From Streptomyces sp. NBC_00234 (GTDB lineage: Bacteria > Actinomycetota > Actinomycetes > Streptomycetales > Streptomycetaceae), in contig NZ_CP108101.1 of assembly GCF_036195325.1 (NCBI RefSeq), forward strand, positions 3,348,001-3,412,000: 64,000 nucleotides of DNA, written 5' to 3'. A model generated the notes under the pieces. That model did no database searches. It was not told the origin of the DNA and saw nothing but the letters and a program-made list of their open reading frames with translations. Within the stretch, counting starts at the first letter, position 1. Each line of letters opens with the position of its first letter. Positions 35,490-45,300 of the stretch are shown here, one piece after another. The position numbers and the translations under genes are program-made.

Positions 35490-35975
35490 TCAGGGGTGCC
35501 CGGGGTGCTCCAGGCGGTCCGTCAGCCGGTGCAGTTCGGTGCGCAGCCGGGCCACTTCGGCGGAGGCCATTCCGGCGGCGTCGAGGAGTTCGCCGGGGAC
35601 GCAGGCCGCCCGCTCGCGCAGGGCCGCGCCCTCCTCGGTCGGCTCGACGAGCACGGAGCGTTCGTCGGCGGGCGAACGGACGCGGCGTACGAGGCCGGCG
35701 CCTTCGAGCCGTTTCAGGAGGGGGGACAGGGTTCCGTAGTCGAGGTGGAGGGCGCGGGCCAGTTCCTTGACGGGGAGTTCACCGCGCTCCCAGAGGACCA
35801 GCATCACGAGGTACTGCGGGTAGGTCAGGCCGAGTTCGTCGAGGAGCGGACGGTAGGCGGCGGTGACGGCCCGCTGGGCCGCGTAGAGCGCGAAGCACAG
35901 CTGGTCGTCGAGGAGGAGCGAGGGCGCCGGCGGGTGGGGGCCGCGCGCGGCGGTGGCGGGAGCGTCCTGGGTCAC
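35490..35975 (-). CDS. OhrR-type redox-sensing MarR regulator
   Basis: 161 residues. The sensing Cys of OhrR is conserved in DDQLCFALYAAQRA near residue 27, followed by the subfamily block LGLTYPQYLVMLVLWE. The winged helix is LHLDYGTLSPLLKRLE with wing SPADERSVLVEPT. OhrR proteins are repressors released by oxidation of this Cys by organic peroxides. No ohr gene is in the window. Its GTG start overlaps the nikO stop (GTGA), so it is the fourth gene of the nickel transporter operon, an unusual linkage. Confidence 0.85.
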   Translation of the reverse strand: MTQDAPATAARGPHPPAPSLLLDDQLCFALYAAQRAVTAAYRPLLDELGLTYPQYLVMLVLWERGELPVKELARALHLDYGTLSPLLKRLEGAGLVRRVRSPADERSVLVEPTEEGAALRERAACVPGELLDAAGMASAEVARLRTELHRLTDRLEHPGHP

Positions 35976-36742
35976 GCGCCCATTCTCACGGAGCGCGGGT
36001 CGAAGCCGAACGGCAGCTCCAGCCTGTGGGCGCGCATCAGGTCCTCGTCGCCGAGGAGATCCTGGGTGCGGTCGTCGGCGGCGATGACGCCGTCGCTGAG
36101 GATGACGGCGCGCGGGCAGAGCTCCAGGGCGTACGGCAGGTCGTGCGTGACCATCAGGACGGTGACGTCCAGGGAGCGCAGGATGTCGGCGAGTTCGCGG
36201 CGCGAGGCGGGGTCCAGATTGGACGAGGGCTCGTCCAGGACGAGGATCTCCGGCTCCATGGCGAGGACGGTGGCGACGGCCACACGGCGGCGCTGCCCGA
36301 AGGACAGGTGGTGCGGGGGCCTGTCGGCGTACCCCTCCATGCCGACCTGCTTGAGGGCGGTCCGCACGCGCTCCTCCAGTGCGGGGCCGCGCAGTCCGGA
36401 GGCGGCGGGCCCGAAGGCGACGTCCTCGCGGACGGTCGGCATGAAGAGCTGGTCGTCGGGGTCCTGGAAGACGATGCCGACGCGGCGCCGGATCTCGGCG
36501 AGGTTGCGCTTCGCGACGGGGAGCCCGGCGACGCTCACGGCGCCCGCGCCCGCGGCGAGGATGCCGTTGAGGTGGAGGACGAGGGTGGTCTTGCCCGCGC
36601 CGTTGGGGCCGAGGAGCGCGACGCGTTCGCCGCGTTCCACGGTCAGGTCGACGCCGAAGAGCGCCTGGTGTCCGTCGGGGTAGGCGTAGGCGAGGCCGCT
36701 GACCTCCAGGGAGGGCGCGGATGTGCGGGTCGGGCTGCTCAT
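35972..36742 (-). CDS. nikO: ECF transporter ATPase, nickel uptake (NikO/CbiO type)
   Basis: 256-residue ABC ATPase. Walker A is LLGPNGAGKTT, the Q-loop is VGIVFQDPDDQLFMPTVRED (CbiO-like), the signature is LSFGQRRRVAVA and Walker B is ILVLDEPSSNLDP. The FQDPDDQ Q-loop and LSFGQ signature mark the energy-coupling factor group. The ATG at 36742 overlaps the nikQ stop. It powers metal uptake with NikQ and NikMN. Nickel rather than cobalt is inferred from the Nur-box-like site upstream of the operon. Confidence 0.88.
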   Translation of the reverse strand: MSSPTRTSAPSLEVSGLAYAYPDGHQALFGVDLTVERGERVALLGPNGAGKTTLVLHLNGILAAGAGAVSVAGLPVAKRNLAEIRRRVGIVFQDPDDQLFMPTVREDVAFGPAASGLRGPALEERVRTALKQVGMEGYADRPPHHLSFGQRRRVAVATVLAMEPEILVLDEPSSNLDPASRRELADILRSLDVTVLMVTHDLPYALELCPRAVILSDGVIAADDRTQDLLGDEDLMRAHRLELPFGFDPRSVRMGA

Positions 36743-37500
36743 AGGGTCCATCCCAACAGACAGATAGCGAGGGCGAGCAGGGGGAGTGCGCCGGCGTACG
36801 CCCACTGGGCGCGGGAGGCCGTCACCTCGTCGATGACCGGCATGGTGCCGGTGTAGCCGCGGCTGACCATGGCGAGGTGCACGCGTTCACCGCGCTCGTA
36901 CGACCGGATGAAGAGGGCGCCCGCGGACTTGGCGAGGACACCCCACTGGCGTACGCCCCGGGCCTCGAAGCCGCGCGAACGGCGGGCGATCGACATCCGG
37001 CGCATCTCGCCGGTGATCACGTCCCCGTACCGGATCATGAAGGCGGCGATCTGGACGAGCAGCGGCGGGAGCTTCAGCCGCTGGAGGCCGAGCAGCAGGG
37101 AACGCAGCTCGGTGGTGGAGGCGAGGATCACGGACGCGGCGACGCCGAGGGTGCCCTTGGCCAGGACGTTCCAGGCGCCCCAGAGGCCGGGGACGCTGAC
37201 GGAGATGCCGAGGATCTCGGTCTGCTCGCCCGGGACCACGAACGGCATGAGCAGGGCGAAGGCCACGAACGGCACCTCGATGACCAGGCGTTTCAGCAGG
37301 AATCCGGCGGGGATACGGGCCACCGCGGCGACGGCGGCGAGCAGCGCCGCGTAGAGCGCGAAGGCCCAGACCGCCTCGCGCGGCGTGGAGACCACGACGA
37401 GCACGAAGCCGAGGACGGCGGCGAGCTTGCAGTGCGGGGGGAGGGCGTGGACCGGGGAGTGACCGTGCCGGTAGAGCTTGTGCGCGTGTCCCTGGCCCAT
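36739..37500 (-). CDS. nikQ: ECF transporter T component (NikQ/CbiQ type)
   Basis: 253-residue membrane protein with about five to six helices. The coupling-helix motifs typical of EcfT are present as RRSRGFEARG and VSRGYTG. It starts one base after the nikMN stop and overlaps nikO. It links the ATPase to the substrate-specific subunit. Confidence 0.9.
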   Translation of the reverse strand: MGQGHAHKLYRHGHSPVHALPPHCKLAAVLGFVLVVVSTPREAVWAFALYAALLAAVAAVARIPAGFLLKRLVIEVPFVAFALLMPFVVPGEQTEILGISVSVPGLWGAWNVLAKGTLGVAASVILASTTELRSLLLGLQRLKLPPLLVQIAAFMIRYGDVITGEMRRMSIARRSRGFEARGVRQWGVLAKSAGALFIRSYERGERVHLAMVSRGYTGTMPVIDEVTASRAQWAYAGALPLLALAICLLGWTL

Positions 37501-37501
37501 G

Positions 37502-38587
37502 TCAGACGGTCTCCGTGACCCGGGTGTCGGCCGGATCCTCGTGACGGCGTCGGCGCACCACCCAGAAGACTCCGCTGCCGACGGCCACCGTGGCGCCGAC
37601 GCCGATCACTCCGGCGAGGCCGCCGGAGAGGCGGGCGTCGTCGACGTCCTTGACGCCGTAGTCGGCGAGCGGGGAGTCGGCGGCGGCGTGCTCCTCCGTC
37701 CTGGCGTCGATGCCCTTGTCCGCGGCGACCTTCTCCAGGCCGTCGGGGCTGGCGGAGGCGTAGAAGGAGACGAAGCCCGCGAGGGCGAGTGCGGTGACCA
37801 GGCCGGTGGCCCAGACCTTGCGGGTGGAGCGGGCGGCGACCGGGGCGGGGGCGGTGGCCGGGGCGTCCACCAGTTCGCCGCCGACGCGGAGCTTGAGGCG
37901 GGTGGTGAGGCCGCGGGCGCCGTACACCAGGTCCGGGCGGACGGCGATCACGGCGCCGACGGTCAGCGCGGTGATGGCGGCCTCGCCGATGCCGATCAGC
38001 ACGTGGACGCCGACCATCGCGGTGAGGACCTTGCCGATGGGGATGTCGGTGGTGCCGCCGACCGCGTAGATCAGGGTGAAGGCGCAGGCCGCGGCGGGTA
38101 CGGAGACCAGTGCGGCGACGAAGGCGGAGACGGTCACGGAGCGGCGGGTGCGCGGGAGGACGGCGGTCAGGCCGCGGAACAGCGCGTACGCGACGACGGT
38201 CGTGACCACGCCCATCACGGTGATGTTCACGCCGAGGGCGGTGAGGCCGCCGTCGGCGAACAGGATGCCCTGCATCAGCAGAACGACGGATATGCAGAGC
38301 ACTCCGGTGTAGGGGCCGACCAGGATCGCCGCCAGCGCCCCGCCCAGGAGGTGGCCGCTGGTGCCTGCGGCGACCGGGAAGTTCAGCATCTGCACGGCGA
38401 AGACGAAGGCCGCGACGAGACCGGCCAGCGGGGCGGTGCGGTCACTCCCGATCCTGGCGGTGCCGGTGGAGGAGGGTCCGCCCAGTTCCCGGCGGGCGCC
38501 CCGGAGGCTGACGGCGATCGCGCCGGCGGCGACGACTCCCGCTACTGCCGAGACGGGTGCATTGATGAATCCGTCGGGTACATGCAT
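37502..38587 (-). CDS. nikM: Nickel/cobalt ECF substrate-binding protein, NikM-NikN fusion
   Basis: 361 residues. The N-terminus MHVPDGFIN has the Met1-His2 metal site that defines CbiM/NikM, so this start is certain. The CbiM-like part has about seven helices to residue ~225. The C-terminal third carries a PDGLE (NikN/CbiN) domain, SPDGLEKVAADKG, between two further helices, and ends in a basic tail. Fusion of M and N is common for the nickel-type systems. It is the first gene of nikMN-nikQ-nikO-ohrR-like. Confidence 0.9.
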   Translation of the reverse strand: MHVPDGFINAPVSAVAGVVAAGAIAVSLRGARRELGGPSSTGTARIGSDRTAPLAGLVAAFVFAVQMLNFPVAAGTSGHLLGGALAAILVGPYTGVLCISVVLLMQGILFADGGLTALGVNITVMGVVTTVVAYALFRGLTAVLPRTRRSVTVSAFVAALVSVPAAACAFTLIYAVGGTTDIPIGKVLTAMVGVHVLIGIGEAAITALTVGAVIAVRPDLVYGARGLTTRLKLRVGGELVDAPATAPAPVAARSTRKVWATGLVTALALAGFVSFYASASPDGLEKVAADKGIDARTEEHAAADSPLADYGVKDVDDARLSGGLAGVIGVGATVAVGSGVFWVVRRRRHEDPADTRVTETV

Positions 38588-38650
38588 GGGGAGGCTCCGC
38601 TTTCCTGCGTTCCTGGGGCGGGGTCAGAACCCACCAATGATAGAGCCTTG

Positions 38651-38667
38651 TTGCGCATCACTTGCAA
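38651..38667. promoter_or_regulatory. Nur-box-like operator upstream of nikMN
   Basis: TTGCGC-ATCAC-TTGCAA matches the reported S. coelicolor Nur (nickel-responsive Fur-family) consensus tTGCaa-n5-ttGCAA in all but two weak positions. It lies 64-80 bases upstream of the nikMN start, as expected for nickel repression of uptake. The consensus is recalled from the literature; binding is inferred. The divergent SsgA-like gene starts 102 bases on the other side. Confidence 0.65.
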
Positions 38668-38768
38668 GAGCGGGTCTGTCACAACTGCGCGGACCCCTTC
38701 CAGGGTGCCTTTGGCGCAAAATATGGGACATTAGAGTGCAAAGTGCTACAAACAGGAGGAGCCGGCCC

Positions 38769-39128
38769 ATGTCCCCCGTGATCGAAGAACACGCAAGAGC
38801 CCGGCTCATCACTGACGGCCCCCTCACCCGCCCCGTCCCCGTCGACCTGCGCTACGACCCCGCCGACGCGTCGCCGACCGTCCACGTGAGCTTCGCCAGC
38901 GGAACGGACTGGGCCGTCGGCCGCGACCTCCTGGAGAGCGGACTCCGCTTCCCCACCGAACGCGGCAACGTACGGGTATGGCCGTGCGGACGTGCCCAGC
39001 TCATCGTGGAACTCCACTCGGCCGACGGCGTCGAGGTGTTCCAGATCGACAACGCGCCCCTGATCCGCTTCCTGCACCGGACGTACGAGGAGGCCGCGAC
39101 CCCGGCCGCCGCGACGGGCACGTCGTGA
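38769..39128 (+). CDS. SsgA-like sporulation/cell-division protein (SALP)
   Basis: 119 residues from an ATG preceded by AGGAGGAG. Family features are VPVDLRYDPADASPTVHVSF near residue 25, then TDWAVGRDLLESGL and VRVWPCGRAQLIVELHSADG, and the C-terminal FLHRTYEEA. SALPs are found only in sporulating actinomycetes and steer septum site choice, wall synthesis and spore separation. By recalled synteny it may be SsgE, but the order of neighbours differs from my recollection, so no symbol is given. The long upstream frame overlapping nikMN is a shadow. Confidence 0.9.
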   Translation: MSPVIEEHARARLITDGPLTRPVPVDLRYDPADASPTVHVSFASGTDWAVGRDLLESGLRFPTERGNVRVWPCGRAQLIVELHSADGVEVFQIDNAPLIRFLHRTYEEAATPAAATGTS

Positions 39129-39149
39129 ATACAATCGCCCACGCATGAC

Positions 39150-39182
39150 GGAAGCCCCCGTGCCGCTCGCACGGGGGCTTCC
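39150..39182. terminator. Hairpin downstream of the SsgA-like gene
   Basis: GGAAGCCCCCGTGC pairs exactly with 39169-39182 around a 5-base loop. There is no T-run. It is the first of two hairpins in the convergent gap. Confidence 0.7.
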
Positions 39183-39222
39183 TGTCGCCCCGGTCCCCCG
39201 TCCCCACAGGTAACCGGTGCTG

Positions 39223-39257
39223 CCGGGGGCCGCGCTCCGCTCATACGCGGCCCCCGG
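39223..39257. terminator. Hairpin downstream of the MMPL gene
   Basis: CCGGGGGCCGCG at 39223-39234 pairs with 39246-39257 around an 11-base loop, 20 bases past the MMPL stop at 39277 (minus strand). Confidence 0.65.
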
Positions 39258-39276
39258 GGCTCTGTACGGCCCGGTC

Positions 39277-41514
39277 TCAGACCCGGGTCAGTTCACGCTC
39301 GTCCCCGGCGTCCCCGCCGGATGCCTCGGGAGCGCCGGTGAGCTCCTTGCGGAGCCCCTCGCCCTCGACGTCCACGTTGGGCAGCGCACGGTCCAGCCAG
39401 CGCGGCAGCCACCAGGCACGCTTGCCGAGCAGGGCGAGCACCGCGGGAACGATCGCCATCCGCACCACGAAGGCGTCGAAGAAGACGGCGATGGCGAGCG
39501 AGAAGCCGATCATCTTGATCATCGACTCGCTGGAGCTGATGAAGCCGGAGAAGACCGCCATCATGATCACCGCGGCGGCCGTGACCACGCGGGCACCGTG
39601 CTTGAACCCGGTCACGATCGCCTGGCCGGACGACTCCCCGTGGACGTACGCCTCACGCATCCGCGTGACCAGGAAGACCTCGTAGTCCATGGCGAGACCG
39701 AAGACCACACCGACCATGAAGATCGGCATCATGCTCATGATCGGGCCGGTCTGTTCGACACCGAAGAGCGAGCCGAGCCAGCCCCACTGGAAGACCGCGA
39801 CGACCGCGCCCAGGGCCGCGACGACCGAGAGCAGGAAGCCGAGGGCCGCCTTCAGAGGCACCAGGATCGAGCGGAAGACGAGCATCAGGAGCAGGAAGGC
39901 CAGACCGACGACGAGTGCCAGGTAGGGCAGCAGCGCGTCGTTCATCTTCTGCGAGAAGTCGATGTTCATCGCGGTGGCGCCGGTGACCAGGACCTCGGCC
40001 CCGGTGTCGCGCTTGATGTCGCCGCCCGCGTCACGGATGGAGTGGACGAGCTCCTCGGTCTGCGCGGAGCTGGGCCGGTCCTGCGGGATGACGGTGATCG
40101 TCGCGGTGTCGCCGGCCTTGTTGAAGGCGGCCGGGGTGACGGCCACGACGTGCGGGATGGCCTCGATCTCCTCCGAGACCCGGTTGACGGCGGTCTTGCC
40201 GTCCGAGCTGTTCTCGGTGTCGACGACGACGAGCAGCGGTCCGTTGAAGCCGGGGCCGAAGCCGTCCGACAGCAGGTCGTACGCCTGACGCTGCGTGGTG
40301 CTCTTGGGCTGCGAGCCCTCGTCGGGCAGGCCCATCTCCAGCGAGGCGGCCGGTACGGCGATGACGCCGAGGCCGAGCACACCGACCAGCAGCACCCACA
40401 CCGGCTTGCGCAGCACGAACCGCGCCCAGCGGGTGCCCATGTTCGGCTTCTTCTCGGCCTTGTCCTCGGACGCGGCCAGGGCGTCGGCGGCCTTGCGCGC
40501 CTTGCGTCCCATGACCCGCTTGCCCGCGAAGCCCAGCAGTGCCGGGACGAGGGTGAGCGCGATGAGGACGGCGATGGCGACCGTACCGGCGGCGGCGAAG
40601 CCCATCTTCGACAGCATCGGGATGTTGACGACGGCCAGTCCGGCCAGTGCGATGACGACGGTGAGGCCCGCGAACACGACCGCGGAACCGGCGGTGCCGA
40701 CCGCGCGTCCTGCGGCTTCCTCGCGTTCCCGGCCCTCGGCCAGTTCGGCGCGGTAGCGGGAGACGATGAAGAGCGCGTAGTCGATGCCGACCGCGAGGCC
40801 GATCATCATCGCGAGGGTGGAGGTGGTCGAGCCGAGGTCCAGGACGTTGGCCAGGGCCGTGATCAGCGAGACACCGACCCCGACGCCGATGAGCGCGGTG
40901 ATCAGGGGCAGCCCCGCCGCGATCAGCGAGCCGAAGGTGATGACCAGCACCACCGCGGCGATGGCGACACCGACGATCTCGCCGGCTCCGGTCTCCGGCA
41001 TCACCTGGAGCGCGTCACCGCCGATCTCCACGGTCATGCCGCTCTTCTCGGCGGACGTACCGGCCTCTTCCAGGGCCTCCCGGGTCGCGTCGGTCAGCTC
41101 CATGGAGTTGACCTCGTACGAGACGGAGATGTAGGCCGTGGAGCCGTCCTTGCTGACGGCGTTCGCCGCGTACGGGTCGGCGACCGAGGCGATCTGGTCC
41201 GAGCCGGACTTCAGCTCACCGACGATCTCCGTGACCTCGGCCTTGTTCGCCGCGTCGGTCACCTTCTCGCCCTCGGGGGCCTTGAAGACGACCCGGGCGG
41301 TGGCGCCGTCGGCGCTGCCTCCGGGGAAGCGCTGCTCCAGCAGGTCGAAAGCCTTCTGGGCCTCCGTACCCGGAATCGAGAAGGAACTCGAGGTGGCGGG
41401 CGAGGCGGAGGCCGCACCGAATCCGGCGAGCGCCAGCAGTGCCACCCAGACAAGGGCGACATAGCGTCGGCGCCGGAAGGCGAGCCGTCCGAGCTTGTAA
41501 AGGAATGTGGCCAC
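39277..41514 (-). CDS. MMPL-family RND transporter
   Basis: 745 residues with the 12-helix RND layout: one N-terminal helix, a large extracellular loop, a block of helices around residues 175-330, a second loop, and helices around 520-690. Proton-relay Asp residues are in GLAVGIDYALFIVSRYR and its second-half counterpart GLAMDYEVFLVTRMRE. MMPL proteins export lipids or drugs. The TetR gene lies 119 bases upstream on the same strand, and its operator palindromes suggest control of this exporter. Confidence 0.92.
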   Translation of the reverse strand: MATFLYKLGRLAFRRRRYVALVWVALLALAGFGAASASPATSSSFSIPGTEAQKAFDLLEQRFPGGSADGATARVVFKAPEGEKVTDAANKAEVTEIVGELKSGSDQIASVADPYAANAVSKDGSTAYISVSYEVNSMELTDATREALEEAGTSAEKSGMTVEIGGDALQVMPETGAGEIVGVAIAAVVLVITFGSLIAAGLPLITALIGVGVGVSLITALANVLDLGSTTSTLAMMIGLAVGIDYALFIVSRYRAELAEGREREEAAGRAVGTAGSAVVFAGLTVVIALAGLAVVNIPMLSKMGFAAAGTVAIAVLIALTLVPALLGFAGKRVMGRKARKAADALAASEDKAEKKPNMGTRWARFVLRKPVWVLLVGVLGLGVIAVPAASLEMGLPDEGSQPKSTTQRQAYDLLSDGFGPGFNGPLLVVVDTENSSDGKTAVNRVSEEIEAIPHVVAVTPAAFNKAGDTATITVIPQDRPSSAQTEELVHSIRDAGGDIKRDTGAEVLVTGATAMNIDFSQKMNDALLPYLALVVGLAFLLLMLVFRSILVPLKAALGFLLSVVAALGAVVAVFQWGWLGSLFGVEQTGPIMSMMPIFMVGVVFGLAMDYEVFLVTRMREAYVHGESSGQAIVTGFKHGARVVTAAAVIMMAVFSGFISSSESMIKMIGFSLAIAVFFDAFVVRMAIVPAVLALLGKRAWWLPRWLDRALPNVDVEGEGLRKELTGAPEASGGDAGDERELTRV

Positions 41515-41633
41515 GGGGGCGTACTCCCGGTCAGGTCGTTGAGTGGAAATGGGCGTGAGGAACCACCCCGACGACGAGAGCGGCGTGTCAGGTGGAGCTT
41601 TGGGGAGAGGGCCGTGCGGAACGAACGGGGACG

Positions 41634-42206
41634 TCAGACGCCGAGGGCGGGGAGGACCACGGCGTCGACATAGTCGGTGAGAAACGCCTGGTCGACGGCG
41701 CGGTCCTCGACCAGCTGCCGAGCGGCGAACGCGCCGATCAGCATGTGCGGTACATATTTCAGCGCCGGATTGTCCGAGCGCAGCTCGCCCCGGTCCACGG
41801 CCCGCTGGAGCAGCGTTTCGAGGCCGGTCATCTCCGGCTCGATCAGCAGGTCCCGCAGTGCCTGGTGCAGATCGGGATTGTCATGGACGGCATGGCCCAG
41901 ACCCCGCATCAGCGCGGAGTCCTTCTCCATCTGACAGTCGTCCGTACGACTGAGCACGGCGTGGAAGTCTCCGCGCAGCGAACCGGTGTCGATCTCGGTG
42001 AGAGTGACCGGCTTGTTGTGCCGCATGGCGGTGACGACCAGCTCGGGCTTGCTCCCCCACTGGCGGTAGAGGGTGGCCTTGCTGGAATGGGTGCGCTGGG
42101 CGACGGCGTCCATGGTCAGGGCGTCGTAGCCGACTTCGCGGAGCAGGTCGAGCACGGCTGCGTACAGCTCGCTCTCACGCTCGGGCGTGAGCCTCGTGCG
42201 CGCCAT
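41634..42206 (-). CDS. TetR-family regulator
   Basis: 190 residues. N-terminal HTH: LREVGYDALTMDAVAQRTHS, then SKATLYRQWGSKPELV. The C-terminal ligand domain is of the TetR_C type (LLQRAVDRGELRSDNP and a late hydrophobic helix). It precedes the MMPL gene. Two strong palindromes upstream (42274-42288 and 42315-42336) share the GAAAC/GTTTC half-site, so autorepression and control of the divergent tricorn gene are likely. Confidence 0.9.
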   Translation of the reverse strand: MARTRLTPERESELYAAVLDLLREVGYDALTMDAVAQRTHSSKATLYRQWGSKPELVVTAMRHNKPVTLTEIDTGSLRGDFHAVLSRTDDCQMEKDSALMRGLGHAVHDNPDLHQALRDLLIEPEMTGLETLLQRAVDRGELRSDNPALKYVPHMLIGAFAARQLVEDRAVDQAFLTDYVDAVVLPALGV

Positions 42207-42273
42207 GTGTCGACCCTCCCATCCGTACGTCAGTCGATCGGCGGGCGATCACGTGGGATCGACAGCCAATCGA

Positions 42274-42288
42274 ACGAAACTGTTTCGT
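42274..42288. promoter_or_regulatory. Operator palindrome 1 (TetR site)
   Basis: ACGAAAC-T-GTTTCGT, a perfect 7+7 dyad, lies 68 bases upstream of the tetR start. Confidence 0.65.
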
Positions 42289-42314
42289 ACAGCTGAACCG
42301 TACTCCCGCGAGCC

Positions 42315-42336
42315 AGCGAAACGAAATCGTTTCGCT
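42315..42336. promoter_or_regulatory. Operator palindrome 2 (TetR site)
   Basis: AGCGAAACGA-AA-TCGTTTCGCT, a perfect 10+10 dyad containing the same ACGAAA/TTTCGT core as site 1, ends 54 bases before the tricorn GTG. The two centres are about 44 bases apart, close to four helical turns. Confidence 0.65.
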
Positions 42337-42389
42337 TGTGTGCTGCACCACAAGTTGCCGCGGGCCCTGCGCACCGGAAGCATTGGAGG

Positions 42390-45300
42390 GTGAGTGACGA
42401 CGTCGCGTATCTCCGGTTCCCGCACCTCCACCAGGACTTGCTCTGCTTCGCGGCCGAGGACGACCTATGGGTCGCTCCCCTCGTCCCCGCGGGGCATCGC
42501 CCCGGCCGCGCGTGGCGGGTGACCGTCGACAGGACGCGGGTCAGCCATCCGCGCTTCTCGCCCGACGGCAGCCGCATCGCCTACACGACCTGGCGCACGC
42601 TCGACCCCGAGATCCATCTGGCCCCCGTCGGCGGCGGGCCTGCCCGCAGACTCACCTACTGGGGCTCGACCGACGCCCGCGTCTGCGGCTGGAGCCCCGA
42701 CCCGGGCGACTCCTCCCAGATCCTCGCCGTCTCCTCGCACAACCAGCCGTTCTCCTACTTCTCCTGGGCCTACAGCGTCCCCACCGACGGCAGCCCCGGC
42801 GGCAAACTCCCCTGGGGCCCGGTCGCCGACATCGCGGTCGCCGACATCGACGGCGAGCGGCGCAGCCTGCTCCTCACCGGCACACCGCCGCACGAGCCGG
42901 CGGCGTGGAAGCGGTACCGGGGCGGCGCGATGGGGCGGCTGTGGCTGCACGGCGAGCGGCTGCTGCCGGACATCGGGGGGCATCTGGACTCGCCGATGAT
43001 CGTCGGGCGCCGCATCGCGTTCCTCTCCGACCACCAGGGCGTCGGGAATCTGTACTCCTGCCGGCTGGACGGCAGCGATCTGCGCCGCCACACGGACCAC
43101 GACGCGTTCTACGCCCGCAACGCCTCCAGCGACGGGCACCGGGTCATCTACCAGTGCGCCGGCGAGCTGTGGCTCGTCGAGGACCTCGAAGCGCCGGACG
43201 CCGCACCGCGGAAGCTGGAGGTACGGCTCGGCGGACCGCGGACCGGGCGGCGCTCCTACCAGGTGCCGGCCGCCAGCAACGTCGACTCGCTGTCGGTCGA
43301 CGAGACGGGCCGGGCGAGCGCCGTCGCCGTACGCGGAAGCCTGTACTGGCTCACGCACCGCGACGGCCCCGCGCGCACGATCACCGACACCCCGGGCGTC
43401 CGGGTCCGGCTGCCGGAGATGCTCGGCAGCGGCGGCAAGGTCGCGTACGTGACGGACGCGGACGGCGACGACGCGATCGAGATCGCGTACCTGCCCCGGG
43501 CCAGCGGCGACCGCGAGCCCCGGCGGCTGGCCTCGGGGATGCTCGGCCGGGTGGAGGAGATGACCTCCGACCCGGAGGGCGAGCGGCTCGCGATCGCCTC
43601 CAACGACGGGCGCCTGCTGCTCCTGGACACGGCGGAGGCGGAGGCCGCGGAGGCCGAGGCCGCCGAATCCGAGGGGGACGACTCCGGCACCGGCTCCACC
43701 CGGGCCGATCTGGTCCAGGCCGTCGACCCGGCCGCGGCCGTCCCCGAGGGGGAGGTCACCGAGCTGATCCGCTCGACCAACGGCCCGGTCCGCGACCTGG
43801 CGTTCTCGCCCGACGGGAACTGGCTGACCTGGTCGCACCCGGGCATCGGCCGTTCCCTGCGCCAGATCAAGCTGGCGCGGATCACGGGCCCCGGCTCCCC
43901 CGCCATCGTCGACGTCACCAACGGCCGCTTCGAGGACGAGAACCCCGTCTTCACGGGCGACGGCCGATACCTCGCCTTCCTCTCCTGGCGCGGCTTCGAC
44001 CCGGTCTACGACGTGCACACGGGCGACCTCTCCTTCCCGCTCGGCTGCCGCCCCTATCTGGTCCCGCTCTCCTCGGCCACCCCGTCGCCGTTCGCGCTCT
44101 CGCCGGACGGCCGCCCGGCGGCGGGCGGGCTCGACCCGGTGGACATTCCCGAAGGCGGTACGGGCGAGGGGACGACGGTCACCGTCGAGTTCGAGGGCCT
44201 GGAGAGCAGGGTCACGCCGTTCCCGGTCTCGGCGTCGAAGTACTCCGCGCTGCACCCGGTCAGCGGCGGTGGACTGGTCTGGCTGCGCTGGCCGATCTCC
44301 GGCGCGCTGGGCGAGACGTTCGCGAACCCGGCCGACATGTCGGGGCGGCCCACCCTGGAGCACTTCAACATCGCCAAGGCCAGGAAGACCGAACTCGTCG
44401 ACCACCTCGACTGGTTCGCGGTCAGCGGCGACGCGAGCCGGCTGGTCGTCATGGACGAGGGCGAGCTGCGCGCCGTACCGGCCACCGAGACCGGCGACAA
44501 CGACTCCACGGTCTACCTCGACCTCCGGCGCATCCTGCACGAGGTCGACCCGCCCGCGGAGTGGCGCCAGGCGTACGGCGAAGCGGGGCGGATCATCCGC
44601 TCCTACTTCTGGGAGCCGGACATGTGCGGCATCGACTGGGACGCGGTGCTCGACCAGTACCGGCCCCTGATCGAACGGGTCGCCTCCCCCGACGAGTTCG
44701 CCGACCTGATGCGCGAGGTCCTGGGCGAACTGGGCACCTCGCACGCGTACGTCTCCCCCGCCCGCCGCAACGAGGGCCCGCCGCACTACCAGCGGGCGAT
44801 CGGCCTGCTGGGCGCGAACCTGGTGTGCCGGGACGGGGAATGGCTGATCCAGCGCATCCTGCCCGGCGACTCCTCGGACTCCAAGGCGCGCTCGCCGCTC
44901 GCCGGTACGGGCATCCGGGAGGGCGCGGTCCTCACCCATGTCGACGGGCGGCCCGTCGATCCGGTGGCCGGGCCGTACCCGCTGCTCACGGCGGCGGGCG
45001 GCACGACGGTGGAGCTGACGTTCCGGCCGACGGGAGGCGGGCAGCCGCGCCGCATCGCGATCCTCCCCCTCGTCGACGAGCGACCGCTGCGGTACCAGGA
45101 CTGGGTGGCCAAACGCCGTGAAGTGGTACGGGAGTTGAGCGGCGGCAAGTGCGGATATCTGCACATCCCCGACATGGGCGGCTCGGGGTGGGCCCAGTTC
45201 AACCGCGATCTGCGTCTCGAGGTGTCGCGTCCGGCCCTGATCGTGGACGTACGGGGCAACGCGGGCGGCCACATCAGTGAGCTGGTCGTGGAGAAGCTCA

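Noticed and set aside
35972..38587. Cobalt transporter for cobalamin synthesis
   Set aside because: No cobalamin genes or riboswitch nearby, and a Nur-box match is present. Cobalt cannot be fully excluded by sequence.
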